This document shows, one piece after another, positions 11,801 to 20,642 of a stretch of 45,308 nt of DNA (position 1 is the first letter of the stretch; the number at the start of each line of letters is the position of its first letter). The stretch is from Tritrichomonas foetus. Its lineage: Eukaryota; Parabasalia; Tritrichomonadida; Tritrichomonadidae. The translations under genes and the position numbers were made by a program. The stretch spans positions 98,600 to 143,907 of the forward strand of contig MLAK01001304.1 in assembly GCA_001839685.1 (NCBI GenBank), read 5' to 3'. Under the pieces are notes generated by a model. It was not told where the DNA came from and ran no database searches. It was given only the letters and a program-made list of their open reading frames with translations.

Positions 11801-13518
11801 GAACTGAATATGATATCATACTCAATATTTCCCACTTCTTTGCCTGTTGGATGAATTTCAAATTCAGTTGCTTTAGCATTACTACCCCTCTTTTTAAATG
11901 GAAAGTGGTGTAATGGCTCGCTTGCTCCATTAACTTGTTGAATATCACCAATTGAGTTTGTTAATGGAATCATTGTATATGATGATGAAATTGGAGCAGA
12001 ATCTCGATGAAGATATCTTTGTATTTCAAGTGCAACATATAGATTTTTCAAATGATCCGGTCGAACTTTGTTTAAATCAATTGAAAAGGATTCTATCAAA
12101 TGAATTCTTTTTCCAGAAACACCCTTAAATGAAACAGAGGAGTAAAACTCACTATCACATTGACCAGTAATTGGTGATTCAACACGCTGTAAAAATTTCT
12201 TTTCAGTGGAATCATAAAGTCGAGCAATAGTACGACTCTTTTTTCTGGAACTATGTTGCGTGATCCCGGAAATTGTAACAGAAAGCATTGAAATAACATT
12301 CTTTGCAGATATAACAGAAGGTAAAAACATTGAATTGATTTTGGTTGGATTTGTAATACTTTTATCTTCAATATACTGATCTACAACTCCAAAATATGGT
12401 GTAAATGTAACTTTCATTTCGGGGAAAATAGGCTTTATTGTTTCATTACAATTCCTATCATTAGAAATAAAGGCTTCATGTGGTCCATATTTATAAATAT
12501 TTGATGTGGATGTTTTTGGATGTATTTCTAATTGTGTTGACCCCTTTTTGAATGCTAAATCTGTTTTTACTGATGGAAAGTTAATATAACCTACTCCAAC
12601 ACAATCACGCCATATATCTTTTGTATTATTACTATTGATGTTATTTTTCGAATTGCTTCTGGAAGCATTTTTATTATTTTCTTGTGAATTTGGATTATTA
12701 GAAATTACATTCTCTGTGCTGGCACTTTCAGGAATATCATAAATATACACAACCAGATATATTTGATGCTTCATGTCTCTTTTTTCAAGCATATTAAATA
12801 ATAAATCACAATGACTATTTTCCGGACAGAGTCTTTTAGTAACAGGAATCGAAATCCATGGTGTTCTAATAGACTGATATAAAAAGAATCGATAAAACTG
12901 AACTTTTTTCGGATTGATGATATCTACATAACAATGGAAAACTACATATTCAGGTTCAATGAACTTTTTCACGCCTGTTGAAATAGATGTAGTAAATTGT
13001 TCTTCTTCCCATGTTGTCAATGTTGAAAAAGCATCTTCTTTTGTTCGTTGTGTCTTTTGAAAGCCCAAAGCTTTTCTGAGTTCATCAATAGCGTTTGCTA
13101 ATTCTTGGTGAACCAAAAAAACTAAATCATGACCGATAGAATTAATGGAATTAATCTTTTCAACTACACCAACAATATATCTTGTAATGGTACAAACTTT
13201 TTTTGCGTTATCGGATTTCTTGATGTAATTCAATGCATAGTTGATCGTGAGGCGAGCTTCCGTTAACAGCAAATCTTCTTTTCTGGTGAGAAACATTCGA
13301 GTATCAATTTTATCGATGCTGTCGAGCGGACTGAATGATACACAGCATTCTGGAAATATTCCATCAATTTCAGTGAGAAGGTTTCGGCCGTGAAACCATC
13401 CCTCCAATTTTTCGTAGATTAGCAAGTGATCGCCTGTCAATAATGATATTTGATGTTTTCCTGATGCGATGTATGGATGTGTAACAATTGCAACTCCTGT
13501 AGATTTTGCCCAGGTCAT
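8836..13518 (-). CDS. DOCK-family guanine nucleotide exchange factor
   Basis: A 1560-aa protein. The N-terminal ~65 residues look like an SH3 fold (GVAIVTHPYIAS, LLTGDHLLIYEKLEGWFHGR), as in DOCK-A/B proteins. A C2-type DHR-1 region follows at roughly 390-560 (ISMLSVTISGITQHSSRKKS, FYSSVSFKG). A long helical armadillo-like middle leads to the DHR-2 catalytic region at roughly 1150-1545, with FLEAAQAYVMLLNYIP, YYDIMKTIMDNEAKLYNNI and FYFVRFSGEGF recognisable. DHR-2 proteins activate Rac/Cdc42-type GTPases and control actin, fitting adhesion and amoeboid change in trichomonads. DHR-1 usually binds phosphoinositides. Single exon of 4.7 kb with no breaks. The ATG at 13518 is the first in frame. 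The family call is strong; the substrate GTPase cannot be told. Confidence 0.9.
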   Translation of the reverse strand: MTWAKSTGVAIVTHPYIASGKHQISLLTGDHLLIYEKLEGWFHGRNLLTEIDGIFPECCVSFSPLDSIDKIDTRMFLTRKEDLLLTEARLTINYALNYIKKSDNAKKVCTITRYIVGVVEKINSINSIGHDLVFLVHQELANAIDELRKALGFQKTQRTKEDAFSTLTTWEEEQFTTSISTGVKKFIEPEYVVFHCYVDIINPKKVQFYRFFLYQSIRTPWISIPVTKRLCPENSHCDLLFNMLEKRDMKHQIYLVVYIYDIPESASTENVISNNPNSQENNKNASRSNSKNNINSNNTKDIWRDCVGVGYINFPSVKTDLAFKKGSTQLEIHPKTSTSNIYKYGPHEAFISNDRNCNETIKPIFPEMKVTFTPYFGVVDQYIEDKSITNPTKINSMFLPSVISAKNVISMLSVTISGITQHSSRKKSRTIARLYDSTEKKFLQRVESPITGQCDSEFYSSVSFKGVSGKRIHLIESFSIDLNKVRPDHLKNLYVALEIQRYLHRDSAPISSSYTMIPLTNSIGDIQQVNGASEPLHHFPFKKRGSNAKATEFEIHPTGKEVGNIEYDIIFSSTVLTPFEPLYKLLYYQRFENELESIIKNFTQPGMAEWSKFFKKLATNLAMIISSKPEYSKIAFDQLVFIFSEILTRGRPDYVQQINEVINEQFNPAKSTSNHAHLTHLYERMIPLLLEMIYSDDTTQNFRNSVKCSSYFINMSMRTVLIKQLTEEVDFNAVIEQLERFFKRLSEIVADVPSDANVQRKGFVFTNQQLILQHFASMIISLLQCIDPVFVSNIVVKFISSIRFVPEDRKQVPLDKSKMRVLLSLARSRCWTDPKARAILENTYTSELTKASSMPHCVTFIVPILSSLFLAVRNNFIVQFIELLYDCFKRDGVMMQTSTSAAARKVAENNVTNMSRLLLIIAYTFPDNFSLDYLLELVHSDLLSPQVRMFVYSNVVLIEKKKLKNIMKSSQEPKEDKIRIIETYLSLSILSSTKGPNALDNGMNTIIYPITNDYKTCKKLFESLPKEEKVAPVLLSPLLHCCLLHDTKDLRWMFYKLVKTDIKLNGNPKNILNPTLEAVHNLAKYPGFEQLLNTFKYNEDASPEVKTFLDHYSKIILSLKDIQTLFADKNALSRNSDKLSEAINIVINASKEADNPKILSQCILKQAELHLTCENFLEAAQAYVMLLNYIPVDHNLLEKQFQIDGAKSGIQLHSKVLLKVINLYMRAKYDEYGLDIVKKLRNDVVKPFKYYDIMKTIMDNEAKLYNNITTQDRKYSNFYFVRFSGEGFDENYYKNRSFVYRRPANVELQTFMDELSGKFPIGKVGSDLPPNDKDPYIQVYPLTVALEEEANDPFYIKPSSNQMKYQYRFEIHKNPHIFRYEKFIKDNTKINSMEQFFYYTKESFPCLNYRVEIDVDKSIKRQLEPIETAIVTIKRKTADIKIDNYYLRKKNERGTLSDVIESGLGAIFTTTLNVTVKDLLKGATKKCIDSFILNSDFSNDQQNTQKVTILKESIKEQIEILDKAIEIDDIIVSEQMKSLHFMIAASFNAVKEKLHNIIIS

Positions 13519-14444
13519 ATGATTTGTCTGTTATAAGAATATCAAAAAATTTCATATCATAAGATAGAAAATTGAGAGAAGAACATCAACTTTTTGAAAA
13601 AGCATCATCAGATTTTTGGGTTCTTTTGAAAAATTGAGAGGATCAGTGATCTTAGTTTTTTATCTTCACCTCTTTTAGGAATGAGTATGAATGTTTAATT
13701 TTGCTCAACTATGATTCCATGTGCTGATATTATAATACTGTGAATATGAATGGAATTAGTGTCATATCTTATTTTGAATCCTAATTTGAATAGTCAGATT
13801 AGTGAGTTTTCCTTCACTCAGAATGAAATAATAGCATTAAACAACATGTTTCAATATTCCATCAAGGTTTTTGACCAGATGAATAATGAAAGTGATTGAC
13901 TTTGAAATATAAATAATAAGGTTAATTTTACGAAATATTTTGAAAATGATTCTACTATTCCTAACAACTAACATATGAATTAGTTAAATGAAAAAGTCAG
14001 TTTCTGATTCTTATAAATATCCCTAATCTTCAAAAAAGGAAAATGAACCTATATTAAAGTTATTATGAAGATATACCTTGTTAAAATTCATGTAAGTAAG
14101 CAATTCGAACAAAACTACTCCTAAATATAGAAAAAATATTGGCAGAATTTTCAGAATGCCTTTTTCGACAAATTAATTGGGTTTTAGTGAGTAAAAGTGA
14201 CATTTAGTGTGATAATTGATCATATTTAGTAAAAATAGCTTTCTATTTAGGCAAGAATTAATTATTTATGGGTAAAAATTTTCCATTTTCGGATATTTTC
14301 CTAAGGTCTTATTTGGAAATAGTTTTGCATGGTCTTCATAAATATATTTTGACTTTTTTATGTGGATGTAAAACGAGACCGTTTAAAAGAATTCTGACTT
14401 TTTCCATACTTTATGAAAATCGAGCCTTGGTCAAATACCAATTT
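13519..14444. other. Divergent intergenic region, no gene seen
   Basis: About 0.9 kb between the divergent DOCK and RPB5 genes. The frame upstream of RPB5 (from 14268) is open but lies before the Inr and probably is not translated. No RNA gene or repeat is seen. Confidence 0.5.
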
Positions 14445-14450
14445 TCATTA
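14445..14450 (+). promoter_or_regulatory. Inr core promoter of RPB5
   Basis: TTTTCATTAATCAG immediately before the ATG contains TCATTA, a close match to the trichomonad initiator TCA+1Py(T/A). Transcription from the A at 14447 gives a 10-nt leader, typical of the group, and decides the ATG at 14457 as start. Confidence 0.7.
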
Positions 14451-14456
14451 ATCAGA

Positions 14457-15116
14457 ATGGGAGACACTGCCGATGAGAAAATCCTAAATCGCTTCTTCCG
14501 CATGAACAGAACAGTCCTCCAAATGCTTCGTGATAGAAAATATATTTTGGATCAAGAAAAACTTGATTTGCTTGAAGCAGATTGCGATACTTTCTGCGCT
14601 CAATACGATGACAACTTCCAGCCATCAGTTCTAAATGATGTCTACGAATCATCAGACCCAGAAATTCCACGCCTTAAGGTTCGCTTCGATATTACCGAAT
14701 CTGCAAATTTCACGAAATTCAATCAAAAAGTTTTTTCAGAATTAATTAGCCAGATGAAAAACGAAAATATCTCGCACGAAATTCTTATCGTTAAGGACGG
14801 ATCAATGACAAGCGGTCTCATGAAAACAATCGAAAAATTGAGGCAAGAAGGAAAATATCGCGTTGAGGTTTTCGAGCAAAAGGAAGTCCTCATCAATATC
14901 ACGGAACACGAGCTTGTGCCACTTCACGAGCCACTCTCAAGCAGCCAGAAGAAGGAGCTCTTGGATAGATATAAAATTAACGAATCTCAACTTCCAAAAA
15001 TCCTCAAGAACGACCCAGTCGTCAGGTACTTCGGAGTAGACCCAGGAACTGTTATGAAAATTACTAGACGATCAGAAACAGCTGGTCGATATGTGACTTA
15101 TCGTCTCGTTTGCTAA
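14457..15116 (+). CDS. RPB5: RNA polymerase subunit RPB5 (ABC27)
   Basis: A 219-aa protein matching the size of eukaryotic Rpb5 (about 210-215 aa), the subunit shared by RNA polymerases I, II and III. The N-terminal jaw domain (about 1-145) starts with LNRFFRMNRTVLQMLRDR. The C-terminal assembly domain, shared with archaeal RpoH, includes HELVPLHEPLSSSQKKELL, DPVVRYFGVDPGTVMKITR and the closing SETAGRYVTYRLV. Upstream in-frame codons from 14268 are excluded because an Inr sits 10 nt before the ATG at 14457. The stop is TAAAA, overlapping the trichomonad TAAA polyadenylation signal. Single exon, complete. Confidence 0.97.
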   Translation: MGDTADEKILNRFFRMNRTVLQMLRDRKYILDQEKLDLLEADCDTFCAQYDDNFQPSVLNDVYESSDPEIPRLKVRFDITESANFTKFNQKVFSELISQMKNENISHEILIVKDGSMTSGLMKTIEKLRQEGKYRVEVFEQKEVLINITEHELVPLHEPLSSSQKKELLDRYKINESQLPKILKNDPVVRYFGVDPGTVMKITRRSETAGRYVTYRLVC

Positions 15117-15326
15117 AATTATCATATAAATAATCAACTTGTAACTGCTTATTTTATATACTTTTTTATTTTTTTAAGCATCTCTAAATATTTACATTTT
15201 TTGGAAATTATTTTTTCGATGGAAAAGTGAAGCTTGAATATTATCAAGGATTTGAAGAATTATATTTTTTAGCTGACTTTTCATCTGCAAAAACCAAATA
15301 TTATTCTATTTCAGAGTTTTCAGAAA

Positions 15327-15352
15327 AGCCAACAAACAAACAAACAAACAAA
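15327..15352. repeat. (ACAA)n microsatellite
   Basis: About five copies of the tetranucleotide acaa in the intergenic region downstream of RPB5, just before the 15-bp tandem array. Confidence 0.8.
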
Positions 15353-15367
15353 AAAGATTCCCAAAAT

Positions 15368-15517
15368 ACAATAAAGGTATTCACAATAAAAGTTTTTACA
15401 ATAAAAGTGTTTACAATAAAAATGTTTACAATAAAAGTGTTTACAATAATAGTATTTACAATAAAAATATTCACAATAATAGTATTTACAATAAAATTTT
15501 TTACAAAAAAAATAGTG
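15368..15517. repeat. 15-bp tandem array with TAAA on both strands
   Basis: Nine units plus a decayed tenth of a 15-bp repeat, consensus acaataaaagtgttt, with variants at four to five positions. It fills the space between the convergent 3' ends of RPB5 (stop 15116) and the BTB gene (stop 15540). Each unit carries ATAAAA on the plus strand and TGTAAA on the minus strand, so UAAA signals would occur in transcripts of both genes. It also reads as a pentapeptide repeat, which is a by-product of the 15-bp period. Confidence 0.9.
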
Positions 15518-15539
15518 AATACTATGATGGATTAGTTTT

Positions 15540-17180
15540 TTATTTATAATCGCCAAAAAGTTCAATTTTTGATATTTCCAAGCGATTATTCCCCTTTGAG
15601 TTTTTATCAGTCATCTTCAAGCGAATTTGTGAATAAAATTCTTTATTTTTCCCAATAAAAAACGGTGATACCAAATTGTCTCCATTTATTGCATCAGTAT
15701 CATTTTGTTCGTCTAAAATTGTCCAATGACGATCATCTTCATTTTTGCCTTCTAAGACCCAGGATTTCATAAAACCTGGAGAAGGTATCATCGATACCCC
15801 TGGAGACTTTATCATATAAGCTGTAATATAAACTTGATGATCATGGAAATCAAAAATTATTCGTGATTCAGGAACATCTCTAGAACAGTAAGTGCTTTCA
15901 TTATCTTTGTAATCAACAATCATGTTAACTGGACAACTGAAAAACAGATCACTTTCACTTCCAGTGATTTCATAAATTTTTTTTTCTTCAATTTTCTTTT
16001 TAGAAAATTTTTTGTTTAAAGCGTTGAAAATACCATCAAAAGCGTCATCTTCATCAGTATAGTGACAATTTAATATCTGATTAGAACGTGTATAAATGAA
16101 ATTTCTTGATCTTTTCAATTTATCTTTGAATATTTTATTGGTTGAAGACAATTGTTGTGGATATTCATCAGATTGTGATTTCAAAATATTGTTGAGATTC
16201 TTAATTTCTGACTCTAAATTACAAATTTGTTCTTGCAATCTTATCATTTTTGTTTTCTCTTCAATTGCCAAATCACTGAATTTAGATTCAAGTGACTCAT
16301 TTTTAGTTTTTAAATCTGCAATTTCTTTTTCCTGAAGTTTACATTTTTCTTCAAGTGATTTAATAGTCTTGTTGAAATTTTCGAAGAGTTCTTTCTGTGG
16401 CATGTTTATTGAGTAAAAATGTTTGACGTTCTTCGGCTGAAAGTTTTGATTGAAAATAGGATGTGAAATTAAGACTTCCATTTCATGTATAGGCATTTTC
16501 AAATAATCTAAATTCGTTGTCAGTATTTGTGCATTCATTATTTCTCGTTTAAGATTATCTGGAATATTATTTTCAGAGTAATGTCCGTTTTCAATTATGT
16601 TTTGGAATTTATCAAAAATGCGTATGATGAAATCAAAAAGCAAGTGATGATCATGCAAAGTTCTTTTTGGGGAATTGAAAATACGGAAAAGTATTTCATA
16701 TGGAATATTGTCCAATAATTTATTTTGGAAACATACATCTAAATTTGCCGCAATAAGATTGACTTTTTCATTCAAAATTTGTTCATCAAATATATCTAGA
16801 TCATTTTCTGCAATATCTGAGGCAATTTCAGTGAGTTTTTTTGTTAGTCCACGATTAGTTTGAATAAAATCTATAATTTTATCACGGAGTTCATAAAATT
16901 CGTATTTTATACTAATTTCCAAAAATTGGCAACAATTGTCTTCGTTTACTTCAAGATGGTTAGTTACCAATGAATTGATAAACTTTTCAAATATATCCTC
17001 ATCAAATTTATCAGTAAGGGTTATTTCCTGTGAGAAAAAGATTGATGGATTATTATTAAATCTTCTGCATTTTAGCAACAATTGATTTTTAAACGTGCCA
17101 ATCTTTCTGCTGTTATAAATAATGTAAAAATCATAATAATATTTGATTTGAGAAAAATCTAAATCAAAGTTGAGACTCAT
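15540..17180 (-). CDS. BTB / coiled-coil / F5/8 type C domain protein
   Basis: A 546-aa protein from the first in-frame ATG at 17180; the frame is open upstream but without another ATG. The N-terminal ~120 residues look like a BTB/POZ domain (FYIIYNSRKIGTFKNQLLL, LEISIKYEFYELRDKIIDFI), followed by a BACK-like helical region. A coiled coil lies at about 265-340 (LEEKCKLQEKEIADLKTKNE and following heptads). The C-terminal ~190 residues form a discoidin-like F5/8C beta-sandwich with IIFDFHDHQVYITAYMIKSP, SWVLEGKNEDDRHWTILDEQ and ISKIELFGDYK at the end. This architecture is familiar from large trichomonad families of unknown role. BTB proteins often serve as Cullin-3 adaptors, so substrate recognition by the C-terminal domain is plausible but inferred. 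Complete, single exon. Confidence 0.88.
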   Translation of the reverse strand: MSLNFDLDFSQIKYYYDFYIIYNSRKIGTFKNQLLLKCRRFNNNPSIFFSQEITLTDKFDEDIFEKFINSLVTNHLEVNEDNCCQFLEISIKYEFYELRDKIIDFIQTNRGLTKKLTEIASDIAENDLDIFDEQILNEKVNLIAANLDVCFQNKLLDNIPYEILFRIFNSPKRTLHDHHLLFDFIIRIFDKFQNIIENGHYSENNIPDNLKREIMNAQILTTNLDYLKMPIHEMEVLISHPIFNQNFQPKNVKHFYSINMPQKELFENFNKTIKSLEEKCKLQEKEIADLKTKNESLESKFSDLAIEEKTKMIRLQEQICNLESEIKNLNNILKSQSDEYPQQLSSTNKIFKDKLKRSRNFIYTRSNQILNCHYTDEDDAFDGIFNALNKKFSKKKIEEKKIYEITGSESDLFFSCPVNMIVDYKDNESTYCSRDVPESRIIFDFHDHQVYITAYMIKSPGVSMIPSPGFMKSWVLEGKNEDDRHWTILDEQNDTDAINGDNLVSPFFIGKNKEFYSQIRLKMTDKNSKGNNRLEISKIELFGDYK

Positions 17181-17496
17181 CTCGCACCTCCTTGTTATTG
17201 CCACTTTTTCAATAATTCGAGAACCACATTCAAAAAGTTTAATCTACTATTGCTTGTTACATGCATTGATTATATATAAATAAGTTAGGAAAGCTTGTAA
17301 CCATAAAATACATCAAGTGAATGATTTAAGTTTCTTTCTTAGCAAAGTTGAAAGAATATTGAAAAGAAATTATTTGCATGCCTTAATATTTGACATTATG
17401 ATCAGTAATAAATATTAATTTTTGGCATATATTTCACTTCTGATTCGATTGCAAGAGATATTCTAGAATTTAAGTTATATGAAGTATTCAAAGTTT
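17181..17496. other. Divergent intergenic region
   Basis: About 0.3 kb between the BTB gene start and the promoter-like elements of the membrane-protein gene at 17535. AT-rich; no other feature seen. Confidence 0.5.
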
Positions 17497-17525
17497 TCAC
17501 ATCACGAAATTTCACATCACATTTC
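17497..17525 (+). promoter_or_regulatory. Tandem TCACATCA initiator-like elements
   Basis: TTTTCACATCA (motif 17497-17504) and TTTCACATCACATTTCC (motif 17512-17519) lie 10-38 nt before the ATG at 17535. The TCAC core fits the Inr consensus TCA+1Py. The same octamer precedes the genes starting at 24043 (-) and 38430 (+). Confidence 0.5.
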
Positions 17526-17534
17526 CAATTCAAA

Positions 17535-18193
17535 ATGTCTTCTCATTCACCAATGTTAAGTATCCTCTCATTTTTGGATGCTTAGGATTGATATGCTCTG
17601 CTCTGATCCTGGGCGAAACATATATGGTATTGTATAGCGAAAAAGCTACTTTTATTGTCGCGATAATACTTTTTGTATTCTCAATGATCTATGCTTTTCT
17701 CGTATGGATTAACAATAATGATATTGCGTTTCAAGGAATGTGCGGCTTTATTTCAACCATCCTATTTATTGCAGGCATTCAAAATGCTCTAATGACACCG
17801 AACTGGCATATATATGCTCACACAGCAAACAAAATAGCGATTTTCCTAACAAATTGGATTGCATCTTTTTCAGCACTCTCATTTTCTTGGAGCATAATCA
17901 TTGAAATCATAATTGGGCGTGCTTCAGCAAGATTATTAACATCACAAAGACATGAAGGATTTGTATACGTTTGTGCCAATATGTTCCTTTCTTTTGGCTT
18001 TTCAATTTATACTGGTTTTATGGAATATGACACACTTATCGAAATGAGGAATTCTATTTTGAAAAACTCTTGGTTTTACATTTTAATTGGTACAATCTAT
18101 AATACATTGCTTGATTTCCTAATTGGATACAGAAGAATAAATCTCCCCAAAGTAATGAATGATGATACCAGTAACTCCATCATTGAAACATAA
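17535..18193 (+). CDS. Multi-pass membrane protein, 5' end frameshifted or spliced
   Basis: Family not recognised. The body (17588-18193) is a ~200-aa protein with five or six hydrophobic helices (for example FIVAIILFVFSMIYAFLVWI, WIASFSALSFSWSIIIEIII, WFYILIGTIYNTLLDFLIGY) and a short polar C-terminus. Its frame has no early ATG: the first internal one is at 17624, inside the first helix. The ATG at 17535, next to initiator-like elements, opens a frame that stops at 17583-17585. The frames can be joined by one missing base near 17556-17560, which restores a full first helix, or by removing a 26-nt GT..AG segment at 17560-17585. The stop at 18193 ends the gene. Which repair is right needs transcript data. 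Confidence 0.6.
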
Positions 18194-18396
18194 CACTCTG
18201 TGCTGTCATTTATATTTATGTTCGACTCAAATATCTGTTTTAAATAAAAGAAAAATAACCCAATTGAAACTAGAAAGAATTTATTTTACTCGCATTATAT
18301 TCATGTCAGCAATAACTTCTCGTTCTTCTTATTGGTCGCTGTTTCTCTGAATTTGATATTGTTTATATTTTTGGTTAATTATTGGCTATTTGTGCT

Positions 18397-19578
18397 TCAT
18401 TGGTGATGCTTTGTGTTACTACTGTTGTTAAAGATATGATCAACAATGAAGTCTATTGTTTTATCGATCCACATAATAGAAAGATGATTTGCAGTTGGGT
18501 ATTGCTTGTTTAAATTCAAACATTCGATATTTTTCCAATTCTTACATACATATTCAGGTCCTTCTGCATTTACAAGCAAATCACCACCGCCCCAAATGGA
18601 AACTTCTTCATCACCTGAAGTTTCAAGTCCAATTAGAGTATCAAGTGCTGAGTTGTAAACCAAAGAACAAGGAAAATCAATTTCAACAGGCATGGTTTGG
18701 GCAAATCTTTCAGTTGATTCAAAGAATTTCAAAGCTCCTTCATTATGAAACTTTCCATTCTCAAGAAGGACTTGCTTTAAATCACGCGCAGTTTTATTGA
18801 CACCATTTTTATCAATAAACATAGTTTTATCACCAAAAATGTGATGATTTGGAAAGTGAACGTTTAAACCGCCAATATAAGATAAAACTTCAGGAAATTC
18901 ACCAAGAATTGGCAGGAACGGGATAGATTTTGACCAGAGGACTTGAAAAGTTTGAAAACTGCCACCAAAAGATGGGGCCAAAAAAATTGCTTGGTCGATA
19001 TACTTTTCTCTCCATTCTTTTGTGGTTTTATTCATTGTGAAGTAGTTTATTAAATAACCGCCCATTGAATGGCCAATTAAAACCACCTTTTCGTGATTCA
19101 TATTATATGCCTCTTCAATTAAATTTTTGACTTTATTCCAAAAAGTGTCAGGATAATTCAATCCATATCTCCAATCATGCGGAATGCCAAAAATCGATTT
19201 GCGTTCAACATAGCCTAATGACAATAAACGATCGACGACTGGTTTATAGCAAGGAACGACATGAATGCCTTCAAAAAGTGAGTCAACGAAAGTTACTCCG
19301 CCTAAACCGCCGAAATCAACAGTATCTAATGATATTCCCTCTTTTTCGGCCGCTGCATTTTTCTTATCGTCCCAACGTAAGCTTACATAATCGAAAAGAC
19401 AATTCCAAAGCGGTGGTACAAGGTACTCGTCATTGAACCAAACATTTTTATTCGTAAATTTGCTACAGTACCAATGTGGCCTCGTGGTGGCATTTCCGCT
19501 AAGAATGCTTCCCATTAAACCAGGAGTGATGACAACGGGCTTCAATGAAGAAGCCAAAACAAGGAAAGAAATCAGCAT
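18397..19578 (-). CDS. LCAT / group XV phospholipase A2-like acyltransferase
   Basis: A 393-aa alpha/beta hydrolase of the lecithin:cholesterol acyltransferase family. The first in-frame ATG is at 19578, with TCATTGTTCG (Inr-like) about 20 nt upstream. Residues 1-11 form a short signal peptide (MLISFLVLASS), followed by the family's opening motif PVVITPGLMGS. The nucleophile elbow GHSMGG has Ser171; the acid is probably Asp333 in WGGGDLLVNAEG (compare GDGTV in the family); the histidine is His365 in TANHLSIMW. FGIPHDWRYG at 130-139 is another family signature. Human PLA2G15 and LCAT are about 410-440 aa. Expected role: phospholipid hydrolysis or transacylation in lysosomes or outside the cell. 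Trichomonads secrete many such lipases. Complete, single exon. Confidence 0.93.
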   Translation of the reverse strand: MLISFLVLASSLKPVVITPGLMGSILSGNATTRPHWYCSKFTNKNVWFNDEYLVPPLWNCLFDYVSLRWDDKKNAAAEKEGISLDTVDFGGLGGVTFVDSLFEGIHVVPCYKPVVDRLLSLGYVERKSIFGIPHDWRYGLNYPDTFWNKVKNLIEEAYNMNHEKVVLIGHSMGGYLINYFTMNKTTKEWREKYIDQAIFLAPSFGGSFQTFQVLWSKSIPFLPILGEFPEVLSYIGGLNVHFPNHHIFGDKTMFIDKNGVNKTARDLKQVLLENGKFHNEGALKFFESTERFAQTMPVEIDFPCSLVYNSALDTLIGLETSGDEEVSIWGGGDLLVNAEGPEYVCKNWKNIECLNLNKQYPTANHLSIMWIDKTIDFIVDHIFNNSSNTKHHQ

Positions 19579-20642
19579 TTTGAGCAAATCGAACAATGAG
19601 CATTGAAATTACTTATGAACATTGAAATTCTATATGAGAATTGAAATAAAAATGAGAATTGAAATGAGAGATCGGACTATTGAAAATGGAATTTGAGTAT
19701 TGAAAAAGACTTCATTTTGAAAGAATTCGGGGAAATGGTTAATAAATTGAGTGTGGTTAGAAATAATTTCAAGAGAAATCTCAAATGGTTTATAAATTAT
19801 AAAACTGATTGTTGTGATGAAGATTGAATGGTATCTCATTATTATATCTATTTTGGAATATTCATTTTGTAAAACATAGGTTGATAAATAATACTATGCA
19901 TCGTGTAACTATTTTTATTGAATGAAGAATTACTTCAAACAAGATAATAGTGACCCAGGAGTATTCATTGATAACAACTTTTTCAATCATGCATTGGAAA
20001 TAATTATTCAATTTCGAATCATTGTAAATGAAATTGAAAGAATACAAATGGGGATTTTTCGAAAAGTTAAAGCAATGAGAACTGTAATCTTGAGGATTTT
20101 TCATTGAACATGAAGAGTAACTTGTGATTATCATTGCTACATAGTCACTAGATCTAGATTGAAATAAGTCAGAACTTTGTGGAAATGACAAAAAGTTGAT
20201 TTTATTTGGAAATGATTGATGAAATAAATGAAATCTCACTTAATTGGTCATTATATAAACTTTCAATCATTATTTTCGCCCAAGTCACAATAATATTTTC
20301 ATTGGTTCGAGAAATCTTATTTTCGAAAATCTTCGTGATTATTTGGCTATTCTCATCATGTAGAGTAAATGTAGGCGATTTGTATCGCATTTTCTGCTGT
20401 CGCAAATTAGATATAAAGAAAAAGCAGAAACATGGTAATAATCTTGTCTTCAGGTAAGAAAGTTACTCACATGATGAAAGATAGTTGCACCTGATATAAA
20501 ACATGATTATTCGGAAATTACAAAATCATTGTCTCTATTGAAGTTCACTATCTTGTGGAAATTGTAATGAGTGATTCTGAATTTCCATTAAGATAAAAAT
20601 GAGGGCAGAAATAAAAGTTCGAAATAAAAAACAGGAATTTTC
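19579..20642. other. Intergenic, low-complexity, no supported gene
   Basis: About 1.06 kb left of the inverted repeat. Imperfect gagaattgaaat repeats lie at about 19600-19690. Several frames of 61-125 codons on both strands overlap each other and are dominated by F, I, N and S; none has a recognisable domain, so they are treated as chance. Confidence 0.45.

Noticed and set aside
14268..14456. N-terminal extension of RPB5
   Set aside because: The Inr lies downstream of it, the residues do not match the family, and the 219-aa form has the normal length.
15227..15535. 102-codon frame with pentapeptide repeats
   Set aside because: It is a by-product of the 15-bp DNA repeat lying between two real 3' ends; the complementary strand gives an equally long frame.
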